This document shows, one piece after another, positions 1 through 12,855 of a stretch of DNA of 64,000 bases. This DNA is from Moringa oleifera (taxonomy: Eukaryota > Streptophyta > Magnoliopsida > Brassicales > Moringaceae). The notes under the pieces were generated by a model. The model saw only the letters and a program-made list of their open reading frames with translations. It did no database searches and was not told the DNA's origin. Location of the stretch: assembly GCA_021397835.1 (NCBI GenBank), contig JAJFZO010000396.1, positions 2,232,001 to 2,296,000 on the forward strand, in the 5' to 3' direction. The first letter of the stretch is position 1. Every line of letters begins with the position of its first letter. Both the position numbers and the translations under genes were made by a program.

Positions 1-380
1 TTTTGATTCTCAAAACTTCAAAAGATAGATGGGCATGGAGTTGGTGACGGGTTAGGTTAGGGTTTGTCAAAACTCAAATTGAAAGAGAAGGAAGAAATAC
101 AGTTGTTTTCCCGATTGCCCAATCCCAATTTGCCCTTTTGAAAAGCAATTGAAAAAAATAAATATTAATTATTTATTTAATTAATAAAATTAATTAATTA
201 TTAAAATTAAAAATCAATTTTTCGGTTAATTCAGTTTTTAAAAAATTTAACCGAAATTAACCAAAAAAAATATATTTTAAAATGATTTTATAACCGAAAA
301 CCGAAAAAACCGAATTGAATTAACCGAAATTAATTTGGTTTTTCGGTTTTTTCGGTTTTAACCGAATTTTGCTCACCCCT
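1..380. mobile_element. hAT-like non-autonomous element, right end
   Basis: The stretch from about 220 to 380 is built of repeated, mutually complementary TTCGGTT and AACCGAA blocks and ends in GCTCACCCCT at 371-380. Read on the other strand the end is AGGGGTGAGCAAAATTCGG, which resembles the terminal inverted repeat of plant hAT-type elements whose ends carry CGGTT-rich subterminal repeats. No transposase is visible, so this would be a non-autonomous element. Its left end is outside the window. The first 130 bases are ordinary-looking sequence and may be its interior. The hAT assignment is family knowledge; the repeats are seen directly. Confidence 0.5.
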
Positions 381-622
381 AATTTTGAAAAGAATAGAAG
401 GTAAAATAATAATTTCAACTAGAATTTAGGAATGGGAGTGCTAATTTGGTGGGAGGGCTTAGGATTGCCACTCTTATTTCTTAATCCAATATTCAAGTGA
501 GATCCACATAAAATCATTTCCGATTTAAGATAAAATCAAATAGAGAAACGAAGAATTTGTTCTGATTTCCATCTCTTATTCTCCATTCTTGATTAATAAA
601 CGCATCCTTAAAGTTCTCAACA
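381..622 (+). repeat. possible 5' LTR remnant of a decayed Ty1/copia element
   Basis: The segment ends at 613-622 in GTTCTCAACA, the same ten bases that end the candidate 3' LTR at 3871-3880. It is followed at once by TTGATATCAAAGC, close to the initiator-Met tRNA primer site (TGGTATCAGAGC) of plant copia elements. Beyond the last 30 or so bases I see little similarity to the 3' candidate, so this LTR is either badly decayed or truncated by the hAT-like end at 380. Confidence 0.4.
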
Positions 623-2450
623 ATTGATATCAAAGCTCAATCACAAGGCCTGATGGAGTTAAGAACCTATAACTTTCTTAAAGAGAAAAAAGGATTTGAT
701 GATCATTATGACCATTGCTTCATGCTTATGAAAAATTTCCTTGAAAAGAATATTGGAGCTTGGTGGAGAATGAAATACTTGTAATAGTAGAAGACGCTGA
801 GCTTATTGAATCTCAGCATAAGAGCATTAAAGATCAATAATTAAAGGACTTAAAGATAAAAATACATCTTTAAAATAATTGATCGCATCATTATAGAGAC
901 CATCCTTAATAAAGAGACTACTAAGCATATTTGAGATTCAATAAGATAGAAACATTGAGGGTCAACAAAGGTGAAACATGCTCAAGTTCAAGCCTTTAAA
1001 AAGGAGTATAAGACTCTCAACACGAAGGAAAGAGAAATAGTTAATGAATACTTTGCTTGAACTATCACTATAACTAATAAAATGAAGGCTCATGGTAAGA
1101 ACATAAAGAAAACAATCATCAATGACTTCAAAGTTTGATTATGTGGTGTACACTATCATGAAGTATAACAATAAGTAGTCTTTTTCTATATGAGTAAAGA
1201 ATGAATGAACATAAGAAGAAGAGCAAGCTCTAAAAGTTTCTTATGAAGATAGATCAAGAGGAAAAGGAAGAGGTTAAGGATTTTTTCGAGTAGAGGTAAA
1301 GGCAAGGTGGATAACTTTTTAATAAGTTAATTATTGAATGCTAAAAATGTTATAAACTATGCATTTTCAATATAAGTACCCTAGTTAGGAGGAAAAAGCA
1401 AATTATATAAAGCTTGGTCAGGAAAAAGAAATGTTACAATTATCTTATGCAAGGTTAACAATGTCAAAAAAGAAGAAATTTGGTTCCTTAACTTAGGTTA
1501 TAATAATCATATGAATGGGAACAAACAGTAGTTTTTAGCAAACTTTTAAGCTGAAGAATAAGTCAAGGATGGTAGTTACGAGAGAAAAAAAAAAAACGTA
1601 AAGATACAAGTCAATGGTGTTATACAAGTAATCACTGAGGTTTTTTACTTCCTTGAATTGAAAAATAATTTGTTGAGCATTAAACAATTATAAGGGAGAA
1701 ATCTTTATATTTTCATTTAAAATGAAAAATGTAAATTCTTTCATCCCAAGAGGAGTATATTATGCAAACTAATATGACTGTAAATAAAATATTTTTGTTA
1801 CTTGCCACAATGATGCCTAAGATGTCCACATGCTTTCAGACTACCACAAAAGATCAAACTCACTTGTAGCATTATAGATATGGCCACTTGAGTTTCAAAG
1901 GTTTGAGAACCCTTCAATATAAGAAAAAGGTTAATGGTTTCTTACCACACAAGACACAATCAAAGTTGTATATTAATTACATAGTTGGAAAATAAAACAA
2001 GGATGTAATTCCTATGATTATAGAGAGCTTCATGAAAGCTGCAACTAGTGCATGTTGACATTTATGGTCCAATCAAGCTTAGGCCAAACAACAAAAAGAT
2101 GTACTTGATAAGTTTTATTGATAATTATAGCAATAAGACTTGGATATATTTCTTGCATGAGAAATTAAAAGCTTTTGCTACATTTAAATGATACAAGAGT
2201 TATGTAGAGAAGGAGATAGGAATGTATATTAATTATCTTTGAACTAATAGAGGAGGTGAGTTTGCTTCACATGTATTCAATAAGTTTTGTAAAGCTTGTA
2301 GCATCAGTAGCCAGTTGACTACAACATACTTTCATCAGTAAATAAAGTTGCTAAGAGGAAAAATAAAGTAATAATCTACATGGTTTGTAGTATGCGTTTT
2401 GTAAAGCAAGTTCCTAAGGCTTTTTGCCTCAGATAGTAAATTAGGTAGTG
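623..2450 (+). pseudogene. Ty1/copia gag-protease-integrase relic
   Basis: Many stops and frameshifts interrupt a recognisable copia polyprotein. A gag start lies near 651 (ELRTYNFLKEKKGFDDHYDH) and a gag segment near 1082-1170 ends in LCGVHYHEV. A protease-adjacent motif WFLNLGYNNHMNG (family form WxLDTGASxHM) lies near 1480. The GAG-pre-integrase motif is near 1860-1910 (HYRYGHLSFKGL). The integrase core runs from about 2050 to 2400, with VHVDIYGPIK and later TNRGGEFASHVFN. Reverse transcriptase and RNase H are missing, so the element is internally deleted as well as mutated. It cannot be autonomous. Confidence 0.8.
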
Positions 2451-3590
2451 CAATACAATACTCAATTATGACCTAACATCAGCAGCAAAAGAGATAACAC
2501 TTAAAGAGACATAGAGCAAAGACAAGCCTATGATTAGTCACGTTTGATTATTTAGATGTGTGGCTCTTGTACATGTACTGTTAATGTGAGCTTTGCAAGC
2601 CAATTGGATTTGCTTGTAGGAATATTAAACTAACTATTACTTGCATTTGAGAATTGATATTTTATCAATAAAAGTATTTTTTTATCTATAAGTTTTCTTA
2701 ATAACGTATTTATAAAGATTCCTTAGAACATCATAACCCTTGCAAAGGAATTATATATGAGATATGACTATAAAATCCTTATATATCAAAGCTTTGTTCT
2801 TAAACTATTTTTGGTTATTGTATAGTTAAGAATAAGGGCATTGACTATGATTAAAGACTGGCACATATAAGGTTTTTTATTTATGAAATAGATAATTGAT
2901 CTTATAAGTTGAAGTATTTGAGATACTTAAATATATTATGCAGGTTCTTGTTATGAAACAACATTGAAATTGACCCAACTATGAGAGTTTCATTTGGGGT
3001 TGAACTTTAATATCTATGGAACATATTATCATGTCTTAGTAATGTATCTAATCCTTTGACTTAAGATACCTGATCATCTTATATATGAAGTATTATATTT
3101 TAATTTCATTCAAACGGATCTATTTTATCTAGTTTTTTATAAAAAGGGTGTTTTTTGTATAACATAAAGCATGTGAAGATGAATGAGTGAATTAAAGTGG
3201 ATTAGTTTTAAGAGACATATCTATTGTTTCTAGCTCATATTAACTTATAAATTCCTAAACCAAGACATAATGTAAGAAGTCAATTAGGTGAGCTTAAAGA
3301 CTAATGCTTGGAAGTAGACACCATGCCAAGCTTACTATTCATTCGAGATAAATGATGAAAGTCATGATGGCGTGCTAGAATTTGCTCATATATATAAATA
3401 TAAATGATAAATTTTAAACTTTAAATTTTAATTTATGTTTATTGCCAACTTATCAACAGCCTAATGCGCCACACACAATAAAGTTATGCTTAAAATTAAA
3501 ATTAGATTTAAGCTTTAGTTGAAATTGACAATTTTAATTGAAACTTAATTAAAGTGTTTCACTAAAGATGACTAAATTACAAATATTAGA
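2451..3590. other. intergenic, no gene seen
   Basis: AT-rich sequence with no open frame, RNA gene or clear repeat that I can support. It lies between the copia integrase relic and the candidate 3' LTR, so it may be decayed pol or unrelated inserted sequence. Confidence 0.5.
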
Positions 3591-3880
3591 TGTTGTGTGC
3601 AACTAGTTTAAGGATGATGTTAAAACTATTAGGGTTAAGGAGACTTAATGTTCGGTTAATAATCTTCATTTAATAAAAACATATAGTTAAAGTCTAAATT
3701 CTTCTTTAACAATTTATCACGTTTATAGGTATTGATAAACGAGGATGAACTGTTATTTCAATTTAGTTCTTTTTTTTTTTTTTGTAAAGGCTTATATAAG
3801 CCCTCTTTTTCTTCTTGATTAAATGAAATCATTCTCTTAAACATTGCAATCTTTTGTTTCAAGGCTTAAGGTTCTCAACA
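3591..3880 (+). repeat. candidate 3' LTR of the decayed copia element
   Basis: About 290 bases start with TGTTG and end with CAACA, a perfect 5-base inverted pair as expected for plant LTRs. Inside are a TATA-like block (CTTATATAAGCC near 3790) and a short leader before the end, in the right order for an LTR promoter. The last ten bases match those preceding the primer site at 622. The rest of the 5' copy cannot be matched, so the call stays tentative. Confidence 0.45.
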
Positions 3881-4951
3881 TTTAATATATTTAACCTTAA
3901 AAATTATAGATATAATTTTTCATATTAATTCAAATTAATTTAAAAATAAATCATATATAAAGCTTTATAAATAAATATATAAAACAAGATGAACTATTAA
4001 TATTGATATATCATACAAAATGAATTTCACTTAGGAAAGGTCTAAATTAGTAATTTTTTAAGTATGATTGAAAAATTGTTAAAATTTTTAAAGATTTTTG
4101 TTTTTAAAGTTTTTGTTATATTAATATGAAATTAAAACCAAAAGTCTTTAAAAATGCATAGTACACAATCAACTTAAGCATCCTAAAAAGCAAAAAGCAA
4201 ATAAAAAGTTTAGCTCCGTAAAAAAAAAAGCAACCACCCCATAAGAAATGAGCAAATGACAATTTAATAAGCAAATTTGAATTATAAGAAATGGGCAGCG
4301 TAATAGGTAAAGAGACTTTTGGAACAAGTTAAGGCAACTTCAATATGAAAAGATGATGAAGCCCTTATTTTCAACCTGTCACTGGCTAGATACATTTTAT
4401 ATTTAGTGAGAAGGTTGATGAGCAACAAAAATATATCTAGCAATGACAAAGCACTCTTCCAAACTATATAAGACCTTAATTCTTCAATAAACATTGCTCA
4501 AGGAAAATTTTTTCAACATCATTCAATTTATATTTACTTTTATGTGTTCAAAACCTTAACTTAAACATCAGAATGATCTCGAGGGACACTCGATGCTCAT
4601 TCTTTCTTATTTTTGTCGATCGATCTATCATCAAGAATGGAACCATTTTTTGCTATTTTAATGAACCCGAGATTCCATTAATTTCTCTCCTTCACTTATT
4701 TGAATTTTGGTAACAACAAATATTATTATGAAAGTTTTTATTTTGTATGTATTCATGATATTTTTATTTTTCTATTGAATTAATTAATATTTGTTATATA
4801 TCAAATAATTATTTTAACATCAAAATATTTTCATATGTAATATTTAAAATGAGAAAAAAATTAATAAATCTTTTATAAATATTCTAATTAGTGTTGTTAT
4901 TAATCTTTGATATAAAATGAAAGGTTTGACATTACAGTTATTAATATATAA
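3881..4951. other. intergenic, no gene seen
   Basis: Strongly AT-rich sequence. Its few open frames are short, have no recognisable motif and lack coding character. Confidence 0.5.
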
Positions 4952-5482
4952 TAGGGTAAATGTTATTTAAAACTTTAGATTTTATTCTCTCTCTAATCAA
5001 ACCTTAACTTTCAAAATATATCTAAACAAATCTTGATTTATTAATTTTATCTAAATTGAGCTTTGATTCAAAAAAATAATAAAAAATTAATGATATTTTA
5101 TTATTAAAACATTTAAAAATTACTAAAATAGATTCTATATTTTATTCAGATTTTATTCCTCAAATATGAATAATTTTTAACTAATATATTATTTTTTATG
5201 CATTTTAAAAATTTTTAATAGTATAAATTTTTTAAAAATATTTTTAGTACTAAAAAAATTTGAATTTTTAATGATGGTAGTTCAAATAAATTTTTAACAC
5301 TGTAAAAAATTTTAAATCAAAATTTATTGTAAAAAATTTTTAATTTAAATATTATTAATTTTTTAATTTTTAAAAAAATTTAATTTGACTGAAATTGAAA
5401 TGTTAAGATTTATTTGTATATATTTTGAAAGTTAAAGTTCAATTAGAGAGAAAAACTCAAAGTTTAAAATAACTTTTACTCT
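4952..5482. mobile_element. foldback/MITE-like element, copy 1
   Basis: The two ends are long imperfect inverted repeats. The left end (GGGTAAATGTTATTTAAAAC from 4954) pairs with the right end (AGTTTAAAATAACTTTTACT, finishing at 5480), and pairing continues inward for roughly 80 bases. There is no coding capacity. A related copy lies at 52973-53490. The repeats are seen directly; the MITE label is inference because I could not define a target-site duplication. Confidence 0.6.
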
Positions 5483-5756
5483 ACATAACATTGATAAAAA
5501 AGAGTTTATTTTATTTCATGTACATAATATATTTTTGATGTTTATAATTATTATAAAAAAAAGTTATTGATATGTTTTTTAAAAATATCTTATCAAGCTA
5601 GTTCCAATTTTTTTTTTCTTTATTATCTTCAAGATCAAGATTTTATTTACTATTTTTTAAATAGTTTTTTTTTTTTGTGAAGAAGTACACAATGGATTTG
5701 AAACATTATCTTAATTAATTTTATTGAAAAATAAAGATAATAATTTAATATTTTAA

Positions 5757-6304
5757 TTTAATTAAAAGATGAAACTTTTATAAAAATTTTATGTTTATCT
5801 TATATTATCAATCAAATTTTTGTATTTAAAAAACTATAAATTAAATCTTGATCTATTAACTTGGATTAAATTAGATTTTATTAAAAATATAAAAATTAAA
5901 AAATATATTAAAAATTTGATATAATAAATCTTGACTTGAAATTTTTTACTGATATAAAAAAATATTCAAACTACCTTCATAAAAAGTATTAAATTTTTTG
6001 AATATTAAAAAAATATTTTAATTTATATTATTAATTTTTTAATTTTTTTTAAAAAATAAATCTTACATCAAAAATTATTCAAAATTGAAAGATAGACTCA
6101 AAATAAAATAAAAATTTATTTAAATTATCTTTTAAATATTTTAATAATAAAAATATTTTTAATTTTTTATACATTTGAATTAAGATTAAATCTAGATTGA
6201 ATTAATAGATCAATATTAAATTTATTATTTTTTAAATATAAAAATTTAATTAATAACATAAAATAAATATTAAAATTTTATATAAATTTTATTCTTAATT
6301 AAAA
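5757..6304. mobile_element. foldback/MITE-like element, copy 2, inverted relative to copy 1
   Basis: The ends around 5757-5880 and 6190-6304 are imperfect inverted repeats rich in A and T. Both carry a block resembling TTGATCTATTAA. Its centre (about 6060-6190) resembles the reverse complement of 5050-5180 in the neighbouring element, so the two sit head to head as a larger palindrome. The same arrangement recurs at 52973-54049. Confidence 0.5.
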
Positions 6305-7297
6305 TACATTTGCAAAAATCTTATAATTTTTTATCTTCATGACATATTAATTTTGTCGATTTGGATCACAGCTTCTAAATTTGTTTTTTAATGTGTGATT
6401 AGATCTGGTCAAAGTCATGCACAAATTTGACACAGTTGAAGTTCTGTATAGCTAAAAGATTGAGATCTAATAAATTAAAAAAAAGCTTTGATCATACTAA
6501 TTTTCTGATATTTTGAAAATTTTAAAAATAATTTTTTCTTTTAATTTAAAGCATATTTACTTAAATTATATATATATATATGTATACATATCAATTTAAT
6601 AGAAATGCATTTATTTGTAATGATTTAACCATTTAATAATTATAAATATAATTATTTATATAGTAATTTTAAATAAATATTTTCATATTTTATTTAAAAA
6701 TTTTACTTTAAAATTAAATAAAATAAATCATAAACTCAACACCTATCAACCTTATAAGATTAACATGCATAAAACCCAAAATGATCTGCCCACGAGTGGA
6801 TGAGTAAACCCGACCCATTAAATCAAAAACTCGATTAGCTTTTACATTTCATTATATTAAACATTCTCCACCCAAATTCGACATTTAATCCAATTTGCAA
6901 AAGATTTTTAAGCAAGACTAATAATGAATTTTAAAATTTAAATTTTTTTATTACTTTTTAATTTATGTTATTTGATGATATTAATTCAATAATTTTCTTT
7001 ATTTTTTAATAACTTAGAAATATAATCGGAAATTATCTACTCATTGATGCCATTAGAAGTAGCAATTTTTTTTTTTTGTTTTTGAGTAGATAAATGTAGC
7101 AAGTTAAAATATGAGAACCATGAAAATGATGTGTGATTTTACAATTAAACCCCTTATTTCATTTTTGGTTTTTCCTCCACGTATGAGCGTGCTCACCAGA
7201 AATCAGGCGAAAGCCATTTTTTTTATTTCCCTTTATTTTCGTGCGGGAATATAGCCAGAGCCTGACAGCTTCAGTTGAACTGCTAACTCGCTTCAAA
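6305..7297. promoter_or_regulatory. intergenic and probable promoter region of the Rossmann gene
   Basis: AT-rich up to about 7100, then base composition changes to the more balanced sequence typical of a plant 5' leader. I cannot place a TATA box or transcription start with confidence. A short run of TA repeats lies near 6571-6582. Confidence 0.3.
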
Positions 7298-7388
7298 ATG
7301 ACGTTGTTCTTGACATTTCCTGCCCATGCTCCGCTTCCGTCATCTCTCTCTGAAACCTGCTCTCGATCTCGGCTCTTGTCGAACCGGT

Positions 7389-7426
<38 letters not shown>

Positions 7427-10400
7427 GCCCTACCTCTTTACATATATAAACACACGGACATCTCTTTGTATGCGTATATGTGTACTTGTGTTTATGTGTG
7501 TATTTGAATCAAAAGCTGATTGCGCTGATATGGTGATTAATTGCGATTGTGTTTGTTCCTAGAAAGATACAATTTTGTTTTGATTTGTGTTAGAGATGTA
7601 ATATACTTAATTTTGAATAATTTAGGTGTAACTTGTGGTGATCCAGAGTTTTACTTCTCCTTTTAATCCTTTGAATACATGGAATTTTCAATTATTGACG
7701 ATATAAAGGGATCGAAATTGAATTTGGATAATGGTGGAATTGATGCCCGGAATTCATAAAATTATGCAACTACAGTTGGGGATAGGAAAGAGAGCAATTT
7801 GAAATGGTTAGATTGGTTTGAAATGGTTAATTATGCTTACCTGCTGAATATGAACCCACTGATCTTAGAAATTATACTGCAATAATATGGTGTGGTGAAA
7901 GCTGAATTAATTATAAGGTCTATATAAGTAAGAGGTTCAATGAGTCTCTGTCTAGGAAAATAATATTAATGCATCTGTACGCGTACTGGATACCAGTTGC
8001 TAGTGTTTGGCACAAGTATTAAGGGGAAAATGGGAATACTTACTAATAATGAAAGTGAGATTCGAACATCAAATTTCATGTTGGATTTTGAAAAAAAAAA
8101 GTGGGGGAACATGATAGTTGTTAAGAACAAGAAGTGAGAATGTTGCTAAATGAAAGCCAAAAGAGTTGTGTAGATGTGACTTAGTACTGAAAATACTTTA
8201 ACCAGGTCTAGTTGCCTCTGAGTCCAATGATGGACATTGACAATATGGTGTTGATGATGGAAGAGTAAGCTTCTTAGTCTGACTTGACGATAATCATGGA
8301 AAAAGAAGGAAGGTTAGAGAATAGCTAAGGAAGTTTGGTGATGAGAAAGATAGGGTATTAGTTTTTTCTACTTTGGTTGGTGGAGTTTTCGTTGGCAGTG
8401 TCCTTGAAGAGAAAGGATAAAAGTGATGCGTTCCATGGGACTAAGTGTCTGTTCTGTTGCCTGACTAATTAATTTTAACAATGTTAAGTGGTAATCAATG
8501 GTTAGCAGGTTCATCTTAGAAGCACTGACTGGCATGTCTTCACAATGGCCTCTTGTTTCTGTGGCTCTTGATGCTTCTGTAACTCTTGCATTTGTGGGTG
8601 TATAGAAGATATATACTGGGTCATATGCTTTGAAATCTGATTTTTTTTTCACTGTTTATTTTTAAGGACATCAAATATTGCTTTCAGGTGGGAACCATGA
8701 ATAAATATAGTAAAAATGGTAAACATGTCTTTAAATTATGGATATGGTGGTGGTAGCTTCCCATGCTTCATGTTAGCCTTTACTATTTAGATTATGTTAA
8801 ACATCACTTTATGCTTCGCCACCAGACTATGTTTTTCTTGTCCCGGAGATAGGAGACTGTCAATTATTAAGTTTGAAGAGTGGGCCCATATGTATCTTCT
8901 CAGCTATTTCTAGTTTAGACTTATAGTTTCTTGTGGGGCAGTCATTTCAAAAAGTTTTTCGTTGCATCAACTCCTATAACTGCTTAGTCTATCAAGAGAT
9001 TTAAATGTACGGAATCCAGTTCATTTACGGCATAGTAGCTGATTGTTGATCATGCTTTAGCCATGTTTCATTCCTAAAATCACCTTATACATGTGAACAT
9101 CTGATTACTTGACAATAGCAACAGATTGGAATAACTTGCCAATTGAGAAGATGTGTTACTTGTGCTTCATAAGCAGATGTGGCAGTGGATGGAGCTGGCT
9201 GGTCAGAAAGTACTGTTAGATGAACCTGGTTTGTTATGCTAAAGCAGAAATGAGCTCAGGAGATAGAGAATGAAAATAGCTAAGGCAACAAGATATGCTA
9301 GTGTCCATTCTTGTTTATAAGACATGGTATTGCTGGAGATGACGTGATAAGAACGCATCTGTTCGTTCAACTAATGACCATGACTAATTAAAAGTTTATA
9401 TTGACAAGAAATATTTCAGTGCTCCAATAAACACTGCTTCTTTTCTCCTGTAACTCTAATGTAATAAATTAATGTTAAATTATTAGGACTCAATGAGTCA
9501 CCAGATGTGCTATATCAATTTAATGGCCAAGCTTACATGCATAGTTTTACAAAGTGGACATGCTAACTATTGTCATGTTGTTCAGATTACGTCAGATGGT
9601 AACTGGTATTATGCATTTTGTTTCCGGAGATGAATGTGAAGGAAACATCTAATGTGTATGAGTTCAATATAATTATGTTCAAGAGAGTTGTATAAGGAAG
9701 TGAAAGAGGACAGGATATTCATAAAGGTCTGGTGGAACTAGAGTAGTCACTATTCTCGTTAGTACTTTCTTTGTTGGGAAATATATAACCCAGTTTCTGT
9801 CAAAGGATTAGACAAAGCTATCTGTGGCTCATAAGCATAACTGGTGCAACTATTCTCCTGCCTTCTCATGCTTACCAAACAGAGTACCTAGGAGGAAACT
9901 CAAAAGCCCTTTCTGTTTTCATGAGATTTACTTTGATTCAAAATTTAATTTGAAGCCTGAAAGCAAAATAAAATTAATGCTCCTGAAATTTAAAATTAAA
10001 GACGACTGTATAGTTGAAACTTGTTAGTACGTTTTTTCAGATTGAAAGTGTCATTCTTTGAGACAGAATCCAATGATGATATTTGTTTTTAAAATATCAA
10101 TGCAGCTCGTGCAAGTTTGGTGTCAAATGCAGATATGCAGAAACAAGCGTGAAGGATGACTCCATATATGCTCCAATAGATGTTGTGGCAGATGTGAAGT
10201 CTGAACGGGTATGAGTGAGGAACTCTTAACTATGCATTTGTTGCCATTTTTAGTGAGTTGATTTCTTACCAACATTCTTTTCTTAGTAGGTTGTAGTTTT
10301 AGGAGGCAATGGTTTTGTTGGTTCGGCAATTTGCAAGGGTGCAGTGTCCAAGGGCATAGAGGTCATAAGCCTTAGCAGGTGTGAGAAATGATCTATAGAG

Positions 10401-12855
10401 ACATCTGTCAGAAAGGATTTTTTGGCATTTCTAATAATGTATTACTTGCATTCTCCTTGTCCCAATTAGTTTGGATTTTGAAACTTTGAAAACTTTCTCA
10501 GGTCAGGACGCCCTGCTTCTCAAGGTTCATGGGTTGATCAAATTACTTGGTTATCAGGCATGTACTGCTCTTTATGGTCCCTTGAATAGGTTGTCAGTGT
10601 TGCAGCTCAGTTGATTCCTAATAAACTAAAAAAATGTTTCCTCAGATTTTTCAGTGCAAGTAATTTAGAAAATTCACCTCTTTGAGGATTCAATTAGCAA
10701 GATTTATCTTATTATGCAAAGTTGTGTGCGTGACTGAGTATGATAACTAAAAGCTCATGCTTAAGCATTGTTATTTAAATAGCCTTTTACTTTATGGTTA
10801 GACGGCTGGCACACTAAGCCTTTAGATCTTAGGATTCAGTGCCACATTAAGGAATGTTTTATATCTGTATTAATTCAAGTTTTTGCTCTCATATGCATGT
10901 TTCCTGTTCGTTGAAATTTATTTCTATTATCCAGGTGATGTTTTCTATGCAAACTGGGATGAAGTGCTTAGTGGGGCTACTGCAGTAGTTTCAACTATTG
11001 GAGGCTTTGGCAGTGAGGAACAAATGAAAAGAATCAATGGTGAGGCTAATGTTGTGGCTGTGAATGCTGCAAAGGATTTTGGTAAGTCTTGCCACGATCT
11101 AATTGCAAAGATTTTAAAGCTCTTCCTTCCTTTCTTTCTTTCGTTTTTGTTTTGTCTTCCATTTGCCTTTTCGTATTAATTGGCAAACTTTATGTCCTTC
11201 AAAAGGCCGTAATGCTCAGCATTATCAATGGTTGCTTATTGGCTTAAATTTTAGGCTTTAGCCCTCCTTGAAAGCTCATATTTTTTGGCAAATCTTGTTA
11301 GGAGAACTTAGATACCATTATGTTGTATAATATCTTTTTAACTATGCCTAGCGGATTTGTATGCCCTGGTTATTGGGCTTGTGGTGTCAGTTTTTGACGC
11401 GAAGTCCTCGAGTTTCTTGGTCTTGTTCAGGAGCCTGAGTGAACCCTAAGGGAGAGAACTTTTTACTTTGACTTCACAAAACTTCTGAAAACCTTCCCCA
11501 CCTAAAGAAGAGCAAAAAAGCTGGGAAATTGTATCAATCTAAGATTCTCGGTTGATTGCCAGCTAAATTTCACTATATTGTCCTAATGATTTATATTTGT
11601 TGACTTATTAATTAAATGAAGTTTTATTAGGTATCTTCAAAACTTAGTTATTTTTATGTGATAGGAATGTTGCAATATATCTTGATTTCGTATGCCTTGT
11701 CCCAACTTCCCGTCCCCACTTATACCATGACCTTTCATGATCTTGTACAACCTAGCAAACTTGGCAAATAATAAAACCAATGCCAAAAATTAATTCATTA
11801 GAGATACCAAATCTGTCATAGAATTGATTGTTAGAAGTTCTGACCCAGAAGGTGGGGTTAGGAAGGCAGATGCTGTATTCATTGTATATTTAGTACAATT
11901 TTTTCTTTACTTATTCATTTCGTTTTCTCTTAGATTGACAATATCCATTATGAATTATTTTTCTTGCAGGGATTCCCAAGTTTATCTTGATCTCAGTCCA
12001 TGATTACAACCTTCCGTCTTTTTTGCTTTCTTCTGCATACTTCACTGGAAAGAGGAAAGCAGAATCAGAGGTCCTGTCCAAATATCCAAACTCAGGTAAT
12101 TTTTAGCAGGAATCTTTTTAAAATGTTTTTAATGTTTGGAAAGTTTTGAACTGTACGGGTAATGTCTAATGAGTCCGAGCAATTTACTTGCATCTTTGGT
12201 AAAAGCCATACCAAAACAGTAACTTATTGGGTAAGTCTAGACCTGAAATTTGACAAATACATCTGGAAGTCACTTTTCCTAGGATGATTGAAAAGTCTTT
12301 AAGGAATTTATAGGTTATATTTGTAACTACTGTGGAAGCGGCCAACTTGAACTATTGGTAAATTTTCCAATAAAATTTCTGAGAGTTAAATGATACTATA
12401 TTTTAGTTGATCGGATATTGCTAAAGAAGGTTTGAGGTAAGACTGTTCAACACAAACCTCATGCTCCTCCTGGTAACTGATGGCCACTTGATGCTTCATT
12501 TCTTTTCACCTGCAGCCCAACTAAATGGCTGATCTCATTCTTTTTCTCTCTCTTGATTTTTTTGAGTTCTTCAGGTGTTGTTTTGAGACCTGGTTTTATA
12601 TATGGAAAAAGAAGGTTTGATGGTTTTGAGATTCCTCTCGATTTGGTTGGAGAACCATTGGAGAGATTTCTTCGTGCTACAGAGAGCTTCACCAGGCCTT
12701 TAAACTCTCTTCCAGCATCTGATCTGCTCTTGGCTCCACCTGTCAGTGTAGAAGATGTTGCTCTTGCAGCCATAAATGCAGTAACAGACGATGATTTCTT
12801 TGGCATTTTCACCATAGAACAAATCAAAGAAGCTGCAGCTAAAGTGAGGGCTTGA
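7298..12855 (+). CDS. plastid NAD(P)-binding Rossmann-fold protein, At1g32220-like, seven exons
   Basis: Deduced exons are 7298-7386, 10106-10208, 10290-10378, 10502-10557, 10935-11081, 11970-12095 and 12575-12855. Together they give 891 nt, 296 residues plus TGA. The protein is an atypical short-chain dehydrogenase-like, NmrA/epimerase-type fold. The dinucleotide-binding glycine motif is VVVLGGNGFVGS at the start of exon 3. Further conserved blocks are SLSRSGRP, AVVSTIGGFGSEEQMKRING, and VVLRPGFIYGKR and FFGIFTIEQIKEAAAKVRA in the last exon. The Arabidopsis relative is a chloroplast (plastoglobule) protein of unknown reaction, which fits the Ser/Leu-rich N-terminus. Exons 2-7 join in frame. 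The exon 1 donor was chosen by phase only: other phase-2 donors exist at 7468 and 7474. A partial, broken copy lies at 56507-58000. Confidence 0.85.
7392..7423. repeat. (CT)n microsatellite
   Basis: About 16 uninterrupted CT units directly after the proposed exon 1. Depending on which donor is used it lies either at the start of intron 1 or within the coding part of exon 1, where it would encode alternating Ser and Leu. Confidence 0.9.
7468..10105 (+). other. long first intron of the Rossmann gene
   Basis: About 2.6 kb of moderately AT-rich sequence with no convincing coding exon or repeat. It ends in the acceptor TGCAG at 10101-10105. A short frame at 7680-7760 starting with ATG is not supported as an exon. 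Confidence 0.5.
10558..10934 (+). other. GC-AG intron (intron 4 of the Rossmann gene)
   Basis: The exon before it reads TGG TTA TCA G and the next exon GT GAT GTT TTC, so the frame fixes the donor as AG|GCATGT with acceptor CCAG. No GT donor nearby keeps the frame. GC-AG introns are a known minority class processed by the major spliceosome and usually have a strong AG before the junction, as here. Confidence 0.8.

Noticed and set aside
7241..7507. Open frame of 88 codons starting upstream of 7298
   Set aside because: Its first codon is not ATG, and the second half is a CT microsatellite and TA/GT-rich sequence. Only the part from ATG 7298 to 7386 fits the phase of the next exon.
12459..12827. 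Minus-strand frame of 122 codons
   Set aside because: It is the antisense shadow of exon 7 of the Rossmann gene, whose plus-strand protein is clearly conserved.
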